Counted from the first letter of the stretch, positions 22,671 to 35,128 are shown. The stretch: 64,000 nucleotides of DNA from Panaeolus papilionaceus (GCA_015501605.1 JADNRZ010000032.1:248001-312000), one strand, 5' to 3'. Numbers and translations: made by a program. Notes: generated by a model not told the origin, from the letters alone.

Positions 22671-24677
22671 TCCCCAATCCTCGGAAACATATCGCAAAAT
22701 TTCCAGAGGCACCTGGCGTTGCATAGCCCGACAACACAAATGCGCAATGCCTGAGCATGAGCGCCAGCCGTCAGCGAGGGACGGGTCGGACGAAGCCGCA
22801 TAACCAGCCTGTGTAACCGTCAGAGTTTGATTGTGACATCGCTATATTGTTCCTCCGACATTTTGATACTTGATAGTACATGTCAATTCCATTCCCAGAG
22901 TCGTTCCTCCCCCTACCTTTCTATTCTTATCCCGTGACATCGGAAATGGCTGTTGTGATGTTTACCGGTCCTAAAGTTCTGTAAAACGCAGAGCGAGTTG
23001 AATAGAATAGTTATGATTATGGGGTGCGGTACGCGACCGCAAGATATTTCATGGAGAACGTTATACTACCGGTTGTCCCTTGAGCAAAGAAATGCTGCTC
23101 ATTGAAATGGACCGAACGAACTTGATTGACATGACAAAAAGGCCCAGTCAATACATTCGCATCACAACATCGCAGCATCTGCTCATGAAAATCCTGTGAC
23201 ACTAAAACGCAACCCGCCAGCCATACACGGTCCGTGAGACACGGGCTGTGTAGCTTCTGAATTCGGAGCTTGGTCTCAGGTTGTCTTCTGGATCTATGAT
23301 GTTGGGGTGATACTGAACAAAGACTCGAAGGCATCGCATTGTTATGGTCTCTGAGAACGAAACGAAGAAATCACCGGAGGCAAACAATGACACACCTACC
23401 AGCGTGGTTATCGAGTCCGCTTTTTTGGAAGCATGGCGGAGTGAGCACACACGATTCACCTGTAAAAATAGTACAATTAAATTAAATAAGAAGAAGATAT
23501 TCATAAAATAAGCGAATGGCTGTTCCGTTTGTCTTTTTGTTTGTTCGATTTTAATTTCTGTGTGTGTTCTCAGCTTCAGAGCTCCACAATTCCCAATGAT
23601 ACTAATAAAATGTGTACTGCAATTATGCGCTAAACTTGAACATGACAAGCCAGTGTTCAGTCATCGTTGAGGATGCTGAACTTGCCGGGTCATAAACTGA
23701 TGCGGGTCAGGGTCCGAAGTTCAAGGAACATCTGTTCTGTAAAATGTTATGAATAGGGTTCGAGCATGAGATGAAGTAGGATGCGGCGCGATGACATAGG
23801 ATATGAACTACAGAAACAGAGTAGCCCGTCGTACTTAGAACCCTTCAGTCGGGAGTTGACACGACGGCACTGACGGCCGATGCGACGGTTTCGTCGGGGC
23901 GAGTCAGTGAGAATGCGAGAGGACAAATGTTGAGTTAGATATAGGATATAGAGCTTGGTGGGATAAGCATATCTATGGATGAATTTCATCATGTTCAGAG
24001 GAAGGTTCATATTACGGAGCGCTTGATGAGTGGCCGCACACAACGATGATGGACGCCACATTGATGGAGGCTCTGATTCAGGGACGTGCCACACGGCGCC
24101 GCTGTTCGGTAATTTGTGTTTTCTCTGGACGCGTTGAGCGAGATGTCAGGGATCGGACTCAAAATCCCTGATGCCTGTGACATTTGTTGGTAAGGCACTT
24201 GGGAGTGCTGCAATGACAGACGATAAACCAGAGGAAGGGCAGTCGTGATGTCGTATGAATCGCAATAAAATGCAGTCCAGATTAACGATTGTCTCGTTAC
24301 TAGTATGCTGGACCCTCTCATGCCTCGTGAACACAAATAAAAGTGATAGCGTCAAGCAGTTCTATATTTACCTATCGACTTGTTCAAAGAATATCATGTG
24401 GATCATTTATGGATCGCGTATCAATATCGGTCATTTCAGGATTCCGGGGCAATGCAGTGCACCATTATGGGGCGTTGATAGCGCGCATGGGGTGGGTAGT
24501 CTGAATGCAGCAATATGGGTTTGGTTCATGCTCCATTCATGGATTATTCACAAAGTCGAAAGGTGTAAGTAATTCGCAGTATTCTTGACACGACACAGAA
24601 CACCTTTGAAAGACACTACGAGGAGTTGGACACCTAAATAACACGGTGATCACAACAACTCTATGAATACGACAGAC
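22671..24677. other. Intergenic, 2 kb, no gene recognised
   Basis: Several reading frames of 60-148 codons exist on the minus strand, but none has a recognisable domain or a consistent splice chain. A short perfect hairpin (TCAGGGAT / ATCCCTGA, 10-nt loop) lies near 24147-24172; I could not fold the surroundings into a tRNA. Confidence 0.45.
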
Positions 24678-26408
24678 CTATCCTTGAAACTCGCAAATCT
24701 CAACATAATACGCTGAAACGTCCAGCTTGGTATTCCCAGATCGTTCAATCATTTGGAGCTTTTCCATCACTGACTCCCTAACCAGCTCTAAATCCTGAGG
24801 TGCATACCCGTTAGCCAACCACTTTGGTGCACCACCACGGCTTGGAGGAAGAGATGCTCGCATTACTGAAACGTCAACTCGCATCAATTCAAGTACGGGA
24901 AAGCTTAAAGCGTCCCCCACAACAGCGTCACGAAGGGCGGCCCAAAGCTCTCTAGGAGGCCCACTCATGATTACTGCTCTCTCGCTTTCTCTTTTTGGCT
25001 CGTCCATGTTGAATGTAACCTTCAGCGTCTGGAGGGCGTTACGCTTTCGGAGGTTTCCCAGAATACGAATGAAGGAGCGCGTGGATTCTCCGGAGATATA
25101 ATCGACGAAGGGAAGATGGAATGATAACTCTCGGCAGCGGTCGACGTACCCCTGCAACTCGAGTTCTTGAATCATATCCGGCTTGGAATTGTATTCTGAT
25201 CATCCAAATTATTTATTAATGGAGTAATAATAAACACGTATATCAAACGCATGCTCACCCATAAAATTAAACGCCTCGAGCGACGGTGAATTCGCCAACA
25301 CGCTTTTGATATCTCTGATCTTCTCCAACTGTAGAGGCTTCCTGAACGGATCGTACTGGTGACTTCGAACATCGATGGTGAGTCTTTTCAACTCGGGAAA
25401 ACTCGAAACGCCCTTCCTTTCAGCTTGACTGGTGAAATAGGTCCATTGTGGTGGGCACCTTCTGTAGTTGACGTATTCGAGAATGCGAAGCTTTCTGAAA
25501 GCTGGTGGTGCGTCGGATGGTAGACTGGGGAGCTCGGTTTCATTCCTCATGGAGCGATCGGACCCTCCATACTGAAAAGGATAGTCCACCCTGAGCGTTT
25601 CTAGTTCCTCGAGGTACGGCAGTAATGGACGGACGGTGCTGAACATGTCGTATATGCCCAGATTCTTGAGACCGAACTGCGCGCAGTTGCGGTCCTTCAG
25701 CTGATCGGGGGTCCACTCGGTGATGGAGCAGTGCACCAGGATTAGGCTTTGCAATGAGGGCGAGCTGAGAATATTAATGATGGGGATGTCGTTGATTCTG
25801 GTGAAAGATAGACTGGTGAGAGTGCCAAAAGCTAGATAGGTCTCCACCACACGTCGAAATCCGACAGTTTTCGGGTTGGAATCTTGATAGGAGGGCAAGC
25901 ATCCTCCATAATCCATCTTGTAGCGGCTTTTGATGTCGAGAGATCGTACTCTGGGTAAATTCAGAAAACGGTTCATGGTGAGTTCTACGTCCTCATAGTT
26001 CGAACATCTCAGCTCCTCGGGAAATATCACCCAGGACAAGTGTCGGATATGAGAAGAAATGGAAGGGGTTTCCTCGATGATGCGTGCGAGCAACATTCTC
26101 TGCTGATCAATGACTTCGTTCGCTACATCGGAGGAGAATGGTCGGGCTATAATCGAACTCGAAGTGTTCGTGAGGGAGATAGGACATCCAATGGTGATGC
26201 GGTTGAATAACTGACGACGAGAGTATGGGAGAAGCGCCTTGCATACGAGGCCGATGCTAGCGTACGTTCTGCGAATGAGCTGCTCCTCCGATGGAAGCTG
26301 ACCAAGTTGCTCAAGGATGGGCTCGAGTAAATCGAGTGGAATTTCTGGCATCGTTGAAAGGAACAAAGACTCTTCACGCTGGGTAAGGGGACGGGGTGCC
26401 ATCGACAT
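24678..26408 (-). CDS. F-box/LRR-like protein, divergent
   Basis: Model: complement(24678..25195, 25259..26408), 555 aa with one 63-nt intron at the same relative position as in the other F-box-like genes. F-box-like MPEIPLDLLEPILEQLGQL and IGLVCKALLPYSRRQLFNRI occur near residues 20-70. LRR-like pattern: FRRVVETYLAFGTLTSLSFTRINDIPIINILSSPSLQSLILVHCS and LRILEYVNY. Exon 2 (KRNALQTLKVTF, FPVLELMRVDVSVM) matches the C-terminal module of the array members at 12.6-18.1 kb. An in-frame ATG at 26480 could extend the N-terminus; 26408 is preferred because the extra residues look unrelated. Predicted SCF substrate adaptor; the substrate is unknown. Confidence 0.72.
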
Positions 26409-27481
26409 GGTGCGAGATAAGAAGTGGGTGGAATGAGGTCGATTGATATTGGGTTTGGATGCTATTGCGAAGAGGTACATCCTTTGTAGGTCATCGACAT
26501 GGCTCTGTGATCGCAGTAGAAGTTTGATTGAAACATTTCAACGTTTCAACCTGTGATGACCGATGAGCCCGGGATGGGCTCCATTCGAATGGCTACATAA
26601 GAAGACGGACGGACACCTTGCATTAACGCAAGGTTCAATCTTCCCCTCCTTTGTTGCGCGTATGCTTAGATTTTGACTTACATCCAAGGAGACAACTAAG
26701 TTTCACCTAATAGCTAATAGCTTGACGATATTAGTACTGCACTCGGGAGTCACTTGGCCTAACAAAGGAGATACCTCGGGAAAAGGATGGCTGACAGTCA
26801 TCGACTATATCATCTCATCAGCCGCATTGTAGTCTTCTATGTCCATTCTTCAGGCTACTTCTTACGACTCAGTACAGATGCGTTGTTTTTCACGGAACCT
26901 ACATAAATATAAAACGTGCTACGTTGCTGTACATAAAGAACAGCGGTGTCGATCATTGTGGAGCATTCCATTTTCATGGGGAGGTTATCCCTGTGTTCCA
27001 ACCGTTCTCTAAAACATCCACTATAATAATCGTTCAACCATTAACGAAGAAGTGCCGGTATTTTTCCCGTTGTCCTCATCAACCAACCTCGTATATGAAT
27101 AGTCTCAGGGGGTAGAGGCGGAACAGACGGCTCGGCTGCTGCTGTTGGAGGATCATGATCTATTTTTAGATACCGCTGGCTGTCACCACTGTCCCATCCT
27201 GTTGGAAACCCGAACCGCGCTTTTCCGTACCTACATACATTTAGACACATCTGCCTGTATATTTTTAATCTTTTCTCAATGAAACCGCCTTTCAGTCGCC
27301 TCATGATGATCATAACAACCAAAGCGTTTCGAAATTTGATTTGCATCAAAAAAGCTGTTGTCATCACGTGTCGTCAACATCATCACTCACTCAGCCGTCG
27401 TCCTCAAAACTCTCAAATAACTACCATCTTCTCCCTCGCACAACAAAGAAACAAAGGAAAACTACTGGCTAGTCTCTCAAA
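26409..27481. promoter_or_regulatory. Divergent intergenic region
   Basis: About 1 kb between divergent start codons of the F-box-like gene and the TPR/CCCH gene. Small frames on both strands lack family signal. The last ~100 bp before 27482 is CT- and CA-rich, as common in basidiomycete promoters. Confidence 0.45.
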
Positions 27482-29215
27482 ATGTCCACCCTCTCCGAAA
27501 TCACCAACAATGCGGGCGCAGCTGCCACCCCAGAGGCAACTTTAGGAGGGATGGGAGAAACGACTGGCACCACCACCACTGCTGAACCCCAGACAACAGC
27601 GGCTGCAGTCGCAGCGGCGGCGCTGAAAGGGCAAGATGAAGCAGAAACTCGTAGCGAGGAAGTGGTGTCGAAGCCAAAAACAATTGAAGCGTTGATCGCT
27701 GAGCGGACGGCAAAGAGGGTTCAGAAGAAGGTGGCAGAACAGCAGCTGGCTGAAGGACATAGGCGGGCGGTGAGTATCTCTTTTATGACCCTTGTCCCTG
27801 ATTTTTGATATTTTTTGATCTTTAGGGTGATGTCTTGCTTGAGAGCAGGAATTATAAGGCTGCTGTGGCGCAATACCAGGAGGCTTTGAACTTGTGTCGC
27901 AACAATGTCAAGTACTACCTCTGCCTGGCTACAGCCTATAGAAAGCTGACGTGGTATGTGTATCTGGTCATCATTTACGCTAATGTGGTTTAACGTTTTG
28001 AAAGGTACGAAGAGGCTGCTCACAACGCAACCCAAGCTTTGATTTTAGATCCTAAAAATACGGAGGCGAGATACATCAGAGGAGTGGCAAGGTTGGAGCA
28101 ACGGCTGTTGAATCCCGCTAAGCTCGGTGAGTTACCTCGCCACTCATCAGCTAAATTAATCTCTCATCACTGTGTTGATCCATAGATTTTGAAGTCGTCC
28201 TTCAGCATGACCCAACCCATTTCCTTGCCCGAGCTGCCCTTACAGAGGTCTCGGCGTTCATCGCGGCCAGCACTCAACTAGGGAACCATCAACTGGAGCC
28301 CAACCCCGTTGACGAACTTACCAAAGACGTTGACTTTGGCTTCCCGCACCTCGACTATGAACCACTTGAAATAGCCTCGGTCTCAGACTCTAGTGATTGC
28401 AACCACGTCGGAAACGGTGTCCCTTGCAGGTTTTATAACCATGACGGGTGTGCTCGTGGAAATCTCTGCACGTTCTCTCATGCACCGGATGAGAAGAGTG
28501 TTCGTGATGAGCTGTAAGTGGTTTTCATTCTGGGCACCATTTTGATGATTCTGACGCGTTTATATATAGTGGGCGCAACGTCTGCATCTACCATCTCCTT
28601 GACTCATGTAAATTCGGACCAGGTCGCTGTGTTTACTCCCACTCCAAGCTCGCTCTCCCCAAGCGCGGATGGTGGACCAGCCCCGAGAAGATTGCGAAAG
28701 TCAAGGCTGTAATGGAGGTCACAGAAAAGAAGGCAAAGGAGGCGCGTCATAACGAGGCAGAGCAATGGAAAGCCTATATCAAATCAGTAAAGGCGCAACG
28801 CCCACCCAAGTCGGCACGAAACCCCAATGGGAACGCGCACGCAAATGGACACGGAAACGGGGACACTAATCCCAATGTTCACTCAACGACTTCGGCCAAG
28901 GGTGGCGCTCCTCATACCGAGAAGGCACAACCTAAGAAAGCTGGTCAGGGGAAGAAACCAAAGACGGAGGCTAAAGTTCAGGGCAAGCAGGATGATACAT
29001 TGTCTCAGGTTGCGAACGGGAAGGCGCATCCTCAGGAGGAGGAAGGGTTCAAGGCCGCCGCACCTAAACCTGTGGCGAAAGAAGCCGCTGTTGTCGCGTC
29101 CATTTCAGCGCCTCAGGTGTCTACAAGCGTTGCGGATCATCTCAACGCGTACTACGCCATCAAGCCTACCTCTGCCGCTGAATACTTGAACGCGTATTAC
29201 AAGGTCGTGGTCTAG
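27482..29215 (+). CDS. TPR and tandem CCCH zinc-finger protein
   Basis: Model: join(27482..27769, 27826..27953, 28005..28126, 28186..28513, 28570..29215), 503 aa. Order: low-complexity Ala/Thr N-terminus; three TPR-like units from about residue 95 to 195 (GDVLLESRNYKAAVAQYQEAL, WYEEAAHNATQALILDP, LDFEVVLQHDP); two CCCH fingers spanning introns 4/5, first C-x7-C-x5-C-x3-H (PCRFYNHDGCARGNLCTFSH), second C-x7-C-x6-C-x3-H (VCIYHLLDSCKFGPGRCVYSH); then a basic Lys-rich low-complexity tail. The C-terminus contains two copies of (H/Y)LNAYY 17 residues apart. Likely an RNA-binding adaptor, TPR for protein contacts and CCCH for RNA; cytosolic or nuclear is not decided. Confidence 0.85.
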
Positions 29216-30127
29216 AGTTTCTGTACCATAAGTTGTGGTACGCCGTTTGTTTCAATGTTCGTGTTGGCTGGTCGACTGAATTAGTGGTTTACTCCAGGGA
29301 AATAATATCATTTACTTATAAGTCAGGACTTGCTTTCAAATGGTCACTGTACGATTGATGCACTCGTGATATTGCGTCTTTCATATTTATGTCTGTGGGT
29401 GCTCGTTGTTTGAAGTGTGTTTCCTGCCCACAGCCTCGCTGTGCAGTTGCACGATTTTCATCGGGGCTCACGTCCAGTTCGCAAGTCCGGCTTTTTTATT
29501 GCCTCATTTTCTGATTTATATTTCCATTATGTTTTGGTTTTGCTTGACTGTTATTGCTTTGTATTTGGTTCCCTTGCCTGTAGATCCGCCCACTATGTAC
29601 TCGTTGTATACCTGCGCAGTGCGCCTAATTCATATGTCCCATTTCTGTTTTCGATTTTTGTTTACTGCACATCTGTATAGCGACGCATTCCGGACATACA
29701 CATTGCAGCCGCCGTTCATTTTGATTGTGAATCATATTGATGATGTGTACGATGTTGCATGCTGCAACTGCTCCCATAAAGTTGTTCAGATTGAGTAATT
29801 TCCCGTCAGTTCAGGTCGACGCAAGCCTTTCATTATAACCTTACGTATTCTGACGGGTCTTCCGAACGAGGTGAGTGTTAGGACTGGCTTCGAGCTTGAG
29901 AATGTTCGGATGAGCTGATCTCTTTTGATATTCCAGGAAGATTTTGGGTTTGTTTCTATGCGTTGCTATAATACATATATAATGAGTCCGGCGGTCTATG
30001 GTACTTACATATGCGTACTGAGCTGCAGAGTTGCTTCTCACCACATCAGGTTGAGAATAGTACTACACCGACAATACAGTGAGTTATTTATTGACACGTT
30101 ATCAAAGCCCATATTTGTCGACCAGCG
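29216..30127. other. Intergenic, convergent
   Basis: 900 bp between convergent genes, T-rich on plus strand. One 130-codon frame at 29406-29798 is hydrophobic by composition and has no domain; I do not call it. Confidence 0.5.
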
Positions 30128-30775
30128 TTATAATTCCTGTGACATCAAATCCGTCCAAACAAGCGCTGCCTCTCCCTCCAATGTAGCAAACGGTCTCTTC
30201 CCATCTACTTCGTAGTCCTTGAACGGAATGGCGTGCTCCTCTTTCCATCGGAATACCTTCTTGGTGATATGACGAGTAATTGGGGATGTGACCTCAGCCA
30301 TAGCGATGTCGTAACGAGGGTCGCGTTTTGCAATCTTGAGGGTCTCACGGAAAAGAGCAGTACAGAGGCCACGGGATTCGTACTTCGCCTTGGTTGCAGC
30401 CAAAGCGCAGTGGAGAACGCGGCTCTCGGGGATAACTCGCGGCAGCAAGACGCGCTCTTTGAGTGGTGCGTAGAATTCATGAAGGAACTGCAGGAATGCT
30501 GCGCCCTCCTTGATCGTCTCTCCGGCGTCGGAGTGATAGGGGACATTGACCAACACGGCTGCTAGCTCTCTAGTTTTGATTTCTTCCGCGAGTACAGTTG
30601 TTTTGAGGTCGACCTCTTTCACGAAGATGTCGTAGATGGCGTGGAAACCGACGACGGAGATGTCGAGGTGGCTCGCAGTTGGCTCGCTGGCGAGAAAGAC
30701 TTCGGTGACGAGGTCCCGTATGGCTGGGAGGTCATCATCGCGAGGTGTTCTAATGGTGAACTTGTGGTGGGACAT
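30128..30775 (-). CDS. GNAT-family N-acetyltransferase
   Basis: Intronless, 215 aa. Begins MSHHKFTIRTPRDDDLPAIRDLVTEVF, the usual beta1-alpha1 start of GNAT enzymes. The acetyl-CoA site is YESRGLCTALFRETLKIAK near residues 135-155 (R-x-x-G-x-x/A type), preceded by LHCALAATKAKY. It probably transfers acetyl from acetyl-CoA to a small-molecule amine or similar acceptor; substrate unknown. Upstream in-frame codons lack an ATG, so 30775 is the start. The lack of introns stands out beside neighbours with 2-8 introns. Confidence 0.8.
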   Translation of the reverse strand: MSHHKFTIRTPRDDDLPAIRDLVTEVFLASEPTASHLDISVVGFHAIYDIFVKEVDLKTTVLAEEIKTRELAAVLVNVPYHSDAGETIKEGAAFLQFLHEFYAPLKERVLLPRVIPESRVLHCALAATKAKYESRGLCTALFRETLKIAKRDPRYDIAMAEVTSPITRHITKKVFRWKEEHAIPFKDYEVDGKRPFATLEGEAALVWTDLMSQEL

Positions 30776-31897
30776 TGGTAATTGCTTGGGTACCAATCTG
30801 TTGAAGAGCGTCAACTTGGTCCCGGTTTTATGCTCGCAGTAAGCGTCTATTAATTCATACTATAGAGGCTCAGAGATATATTTTGATCAAACCTGCCCAA
30901 TTGAGGTGTTTTAACCCCTGATTTTTCTTCTCTTCTCTTGTACTACCATACTAGTAGTGCTCGGCAATTAATAAACGCAAATGTATTGGTTATTGTCTTG
31001 AAGCCCTCGGTGATAATGGCAAAACTTTAAGAATTCTATGGAATGACAGAAACTATTCTCCGTATTACAAAGTGAGAAGCTGAGTTTCAACTGCTCCACT
31101 TTATAGCACTGTCAAGACATGTTTTTTCTTGGAACAAGTTGACTTGCGTGCATGTAGGAATAGCACCTTCGGCAAAACGGGCCACGCCGTAATCACGCTG
31201 ATTGGATGGCTTTCTCTTCTTATTACTATTAGAGAAATGCATTCTCCCACAACAATTACTATAGGTCCGTGGTGTGGTATTTAGTCGCGATTCACGCGGT
31301 CTCTGCAGGCGTATGTGTCTATGTTTAGGATTGAAACGGGTTCTTTCATTTCGGATGAACCACGTCGCTATAACCCGAATACAGTCCAAACGCTTGGTAC
31401 GGCCTCTCTGTCACAAGGTTCCCAAGAATCCCTATTTCAAACGAGCGTTTGTGTTCTTTTTAGACCCGCAAAAACGTTCTCAAGGCACATTTCTGCCATA
31501 TACGAAGTGCAGTACACAAACCTGTATTTTAGAAATTGCCCGCTTGGGACCGCTCAAAAATTCCCTTCTGATCTGTGTTTTTGAATAGATGACCAATTCC
31601 CCGATCACAAATATCCAGTACAATAGAATGTATCATTGAGCGCCTTCGAAGTTGGTCACCAGAGAAATGTAGACTGCGCAGCCGTCCGGCAGGTGCAACT
31701 CCCGAATCCTCGATAAGTTCCCGAAATAAACATTTACTAGCGTACAACGCTACCCTTAGCTCGCTGAGATCTCTATTGTGAGGCGAATTAACACCCTGCA
31801 TGTGTAAGAATTTTGTGATAGAAGTGCGTGCTAACACGTACAACCTGACAGTTCATTTTGCTCGTATTCGGGATATTACTACAACGATGCGGCGGTG
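30776..31897. other. Divergent intergenic region
   Basis: 1.1 kb upstream of both the GNAT gene and the decarboxylase. Frames around 31100-31850 have no domain. No repeat recognised. Confidence 0.45.
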
Positions 31898-31904
31898 TAT
31901 AAAA
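31898..31904 (+). promoter_or_regulatory. TATA box of PsiD-like gene
   Basis: TATAAAA about 145 bp upstream of the ATG. The leader appears to contain an intron (GTGAGT at about 31988 to TTAG at about 32038), which would place the transcription start in between. Confidence 0.55.
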
Positions 31905-32048
31905 GCTGAGCCATCGATGGCATTCACCCTCATCCGCTTGCTGTATTAATACCTTGGACACCGTTGTACTATCTACTGACAAACAGTGAGTCTGATATAT
32001 CATGTTTGCAAACAGACCATCCTCTGACGTCTCCTTAGACAATCAACC

Positions 32049-33479
32049 ATGTCATCCGACACTATCAACGCATACTGCGACCGTTCCTACCGTAGGGACG
32101 AAAGCCAGCGGATGCTCCGGTACACTGGATTCTTGCCCAACGACCCGGCAGTTTATCGCGAATTCTTCCGCAAGAACGTCGAGGTTGGCCAGAAGCGTAT
32201 GCTCGAGCACACTCCCCACGTTCCGGCCGTTGCAGGATTCGAAGCTGCCATCAAGTCCGACCCTGTCATGCTCACTCTCTTCAATGAGGTTTTCATGCAG
32301 GCTGTACGCGTTCCCGACATTCCTGCTGTACGTTTTAATGACCATGGTCAATTCGGGTTCGGTTCAATGCTAACGCTAAATGTATCTATGTTGATATTAC
32401 AGATCGAAAATTTCGATCAATTACTTTTCGTTATGGATGGCATTGTCTCCCAAGCACCAACATTCTACTATGCCGAGGACGACAAGGGCAACGTAACAGG
32501 AGAACCCATCGGTATTCCCATATACCTCCTCTTTGATCTCTTCAGCAACACCCGCGCCGCCTATGATCTCTTCCGTATGACCGCATTCAACGCTGCGATG
32601 AAGCGCTTGTTGGACATTTGGGGAGAATATCTCGTCACCAAGGACTCTACCAGTGTTCTCCACGACGGCCCTGGTGGCTGGTTCAGCCCACTCGCAATGA
32701 AGCTGCTCGATGGTGGTCGTTTAAAGGGTGACTTCAATTCCACCTATGTTGTACCCAATCCAACGAGTGTAACCAGAGGATATATTTCCTGGGACGACTT
32801 CTTCACCCGAGAGGTTCAAGCCCATGCCCGTCCGATCATCGCTGCCGATGACCTCTCTCTCATCCACAACGCTTGCGAGTCAACCGTTTTCCAGATTCAA
32901 CAGGACGTTAAACTCCATGACCAGTTCTGGCTTAAGTCCCGACCCTACTCCCTGTACGACATGCTCGACAAGAATGCCGACGATGCGATCAAGTTCGTCG
33001 GGGGCACCGTCTACCAGGCCTCTTTGGGACCCCAGGATTACCACCGTTGGCACAGCCCAATCAATGGTACAGTGATTAAGGTCGCTAATGTGCCTGGAAC
33101 GTATTACGCTGTTATCCCTGATGAAGGTGCTGCAGTCGACGACCCGGATCTCAAGCCAAACGACCCTCATGGCGCTCTCTTCCGATCTCAGGGATACCTT
33201 ACCCTCTCTGCTGCTCGTGCTCTTATCTTCATAAAGTCGCCCAACCCCGACATCGGCCTCATGTGCTTCATTGGCATCGGGATGTGTGAAGTTTCGACCT
33301 GTCAGATCTCGGTGAAGGCAGGAGACAAGGTAGCCGTTGGTCAGGAGCTGGGCATGTTCCACTTCGGTGGCTCGAGTCACGCCTTGATCTTCGGTCCTCA
33401 AGCTAAGGTTACGTTTTCAGACATCGTTCAGAAGGACAAACACATTCATGTCAACACCATTTTGGCTCAGGTTCAATAA
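32049..33479 (+). CDS. PsiD-like phosphatidylserine-decarboxylase-family enzyme
   Basis: Member of the PSD family branch that includes the fungal L-tryptophan decarboxylase PsiD. Model: join(32049..32327, 32403..33479), 451 aa, close to PsiD length (about 440). Shared landmarks: N-terminal GFLPND.AVY.EF module (DUF-like helper domain), ISWDDFFTREV, YHRWHSPINGTVIKVANVPGTYYA, and the C-terminal GMFHFGGSSHALIF. The GGSS at about 415-418 is the autocleavage site that yields the pyruvoyl cofactor. The 75-nt intron is a multiple of 3 and stop-free, so the unspliced frame also reads through. By family it decarboxylates an amino acid (tryptophan or another aromatic/aliphatic one); no kinase, methyltransferase of the PsiM type or P450 is next to it. 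Cytosolic, no signal peptide. Confidence 0.85.
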   Translation: MSSDTINAYCDRSYRRDESQRMLRYTGFLPNDPAVYREFFRKNVEVGQKRMLEHTPHVPAVAGFEAAIKSDPVMLTLFNEVFMQAVRVPDIPAVRFNDHGQFGFGSMLTLNVSMLILQIENFDQLLFVMDGIVSQAPTFYYAEDDKGNVTGEPIGIPIYLLFDLFSNTRAAYDLFRMTAFNAAMKRLLDIWGEYLVTKDSTSVLHDGPGGWFSPLAMKLLDGGRLKGDFNSTYVVPNPTSVTRGYISWDDFFTREVQAHARPIIAADDLSLIHNACESTVFQIQQDVKLHDQFWLKSRPYSLYDMLDKNADDAIKFVGGTVYQASLGPQDYHRWHSPINGTVIKVANVPGTYYAVIPDEGAAVDDPDLKPNDPHGALFRSQGYLTLSAARALIFIKSPNPDIGLMCFIGIGMCEVSTCQISVKAGDKVAVGQELGMFHFGGSSHALIFGPQAKVTFSDIVQKDKHIHVNTILAQVQ

Positions 33480-35128
33480 TGAGTAATAACTTTGTCGATT
33501 TATGTACGGCTTTTAGACTACAAGGATGTTGCTATGTAATTAAGGATATATTTGTCAACGAATGGAATTTCTTTCATCCTCCGCACCTCTACGGGATAAC
33601 GACATATGACAGTGGATCAGTTTGGAGTCCTCTGTGCCATAAAGACTGATCCTCAGGAACCACAGTTTGATTTAAATGCATAGTGACAATGGCTAATCAC
33701 TCAACGCGTTTGACGTTATACTCTTCGCTTTACCGTTCCCACAAGTCGTCTCGGTGTCCGAACCGGTAGTAGATGCCGAGTGTATCAGTTGACAAAACAA
33801 AAGTACTTACATCGGTTTGCAAATTTTATTTACAATGATTATTGAATGATTCATTTGTCTGTTCCAGGGTTCTTGTAAGCTCTTTGTCATTGTTGGTTCA
33901 AATTGTTTGTCGTTGATCTCCGCGCCGTCAGATAAGGTACTCGTCTACAAAAACCTATTTAAGGTCTACAACCAATATTCATAGTTCGGGACAGCAACCA
34001 TGGGACTCCGTTATCAATGGATGATTCAATGATGTGGTTGGGTTTTAATACCGGCCGTCTCATTCTGCATATTGCAATACATATCATGAGAGCTCTGTTT
34101 GCCTACGCTGTAAGAGTAGCAGTTTGTGTGTCAAGACTTATGATCAAGCCTACTCAGAAACGCGCCGGTAGTGTTCGGAAAGATCGGTGATTCACGGCAT
34201 AGATCACCTCAAATGGTGTTTGATCAATCCGTGATGCGCCGGTTTATACCGGTTTTATGCCGACAATCGTGAACAACAAAGCAGCCACCGTGGCATCACT
34301 CTGCTCAAATTCTGCTCCACCAACACCATGATATCCATTTTACAACTTATGCTGCATATCTTTGAATTTCACCCCAATCATCATGGAAGTCTATGTGAAA
34401 CCTCTCTAAATCCTTTATTGCCTCTCCGGATATCGTATTTCTCCAAGGTTCAACAGAACCTAAAGATCTATCTTCCGGAGTCTGGAAATCGACATGATCA
34501 CCATATTTCTCTCATGGGCTCAAATCATTCAACCAAAATTCACCGAAACGAGTAAAAAATTTCAATGGGCGGCTTGGCTTTTTCAGAACCGTTTTCTACC
34601 TGGATTTTTTGCTGGATGGAGTTCCCTCGGGTTGTCAAGAGGTCAGGTACGTACAGGTGCCGCGATGGATCATGAGCGCCCTCAATTATCAGACCTTGCG
34701 AGACGAGACTGATGCTTGTCAGAGATATCAACGACCTTGGTAAGGTCAGGCTCAGACGACGTGGAATATTTTCTTCTTACATTCCAGGGTGAGGAGCGAA
34801 AAATTTGCGTGTAGCTGCCTCTTGTTGGAATAGTGAGTGTTCATATCATTTTTCCGAGCACAAAATTGCTCAATGACTTTCTCTCTCACAGAAAGACGTT
34901 TTGCGTGTTGATGTCTGAACAAAGGATCGACGAGGTAAGCACCAGCTTCTTTTTCACACCGACGCGTCTGAGGCTTACTGTGCCACCCAAATCATCAGGG
35001 TTCCGCATGATGTCAACTTTTTGCCTTCCCCAAGGCACCTCTGGGCGCAGATGGGAAAAAACCTTGCAGAATTGATGTCCGAACGCCGTCAATTTGATGG
35101 GTTTTCGTGCTTGGAATGTATGTAACCA
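33480..35128. other. Intergenic, no gene recognised
   Basis: Small frames only. 34150-34260 contains repeated CGCCGGT/CCGGTTT words but no clear element ends. Nothing else identified. Confidence 0.45.

Noticed and set aside
24140..24180. tRNA-like stretch with the hairpin TCAGGGAT/ATCCCTGA
   Set aside because: The loop is 10 nt, and no acceptor stem or T-arm with a GTTCRA-type box could be built around it.
32880..33401. 173-codon minus-strand frame
   Set aside because: Antisense of the PsiD-like gene; no independent signal.
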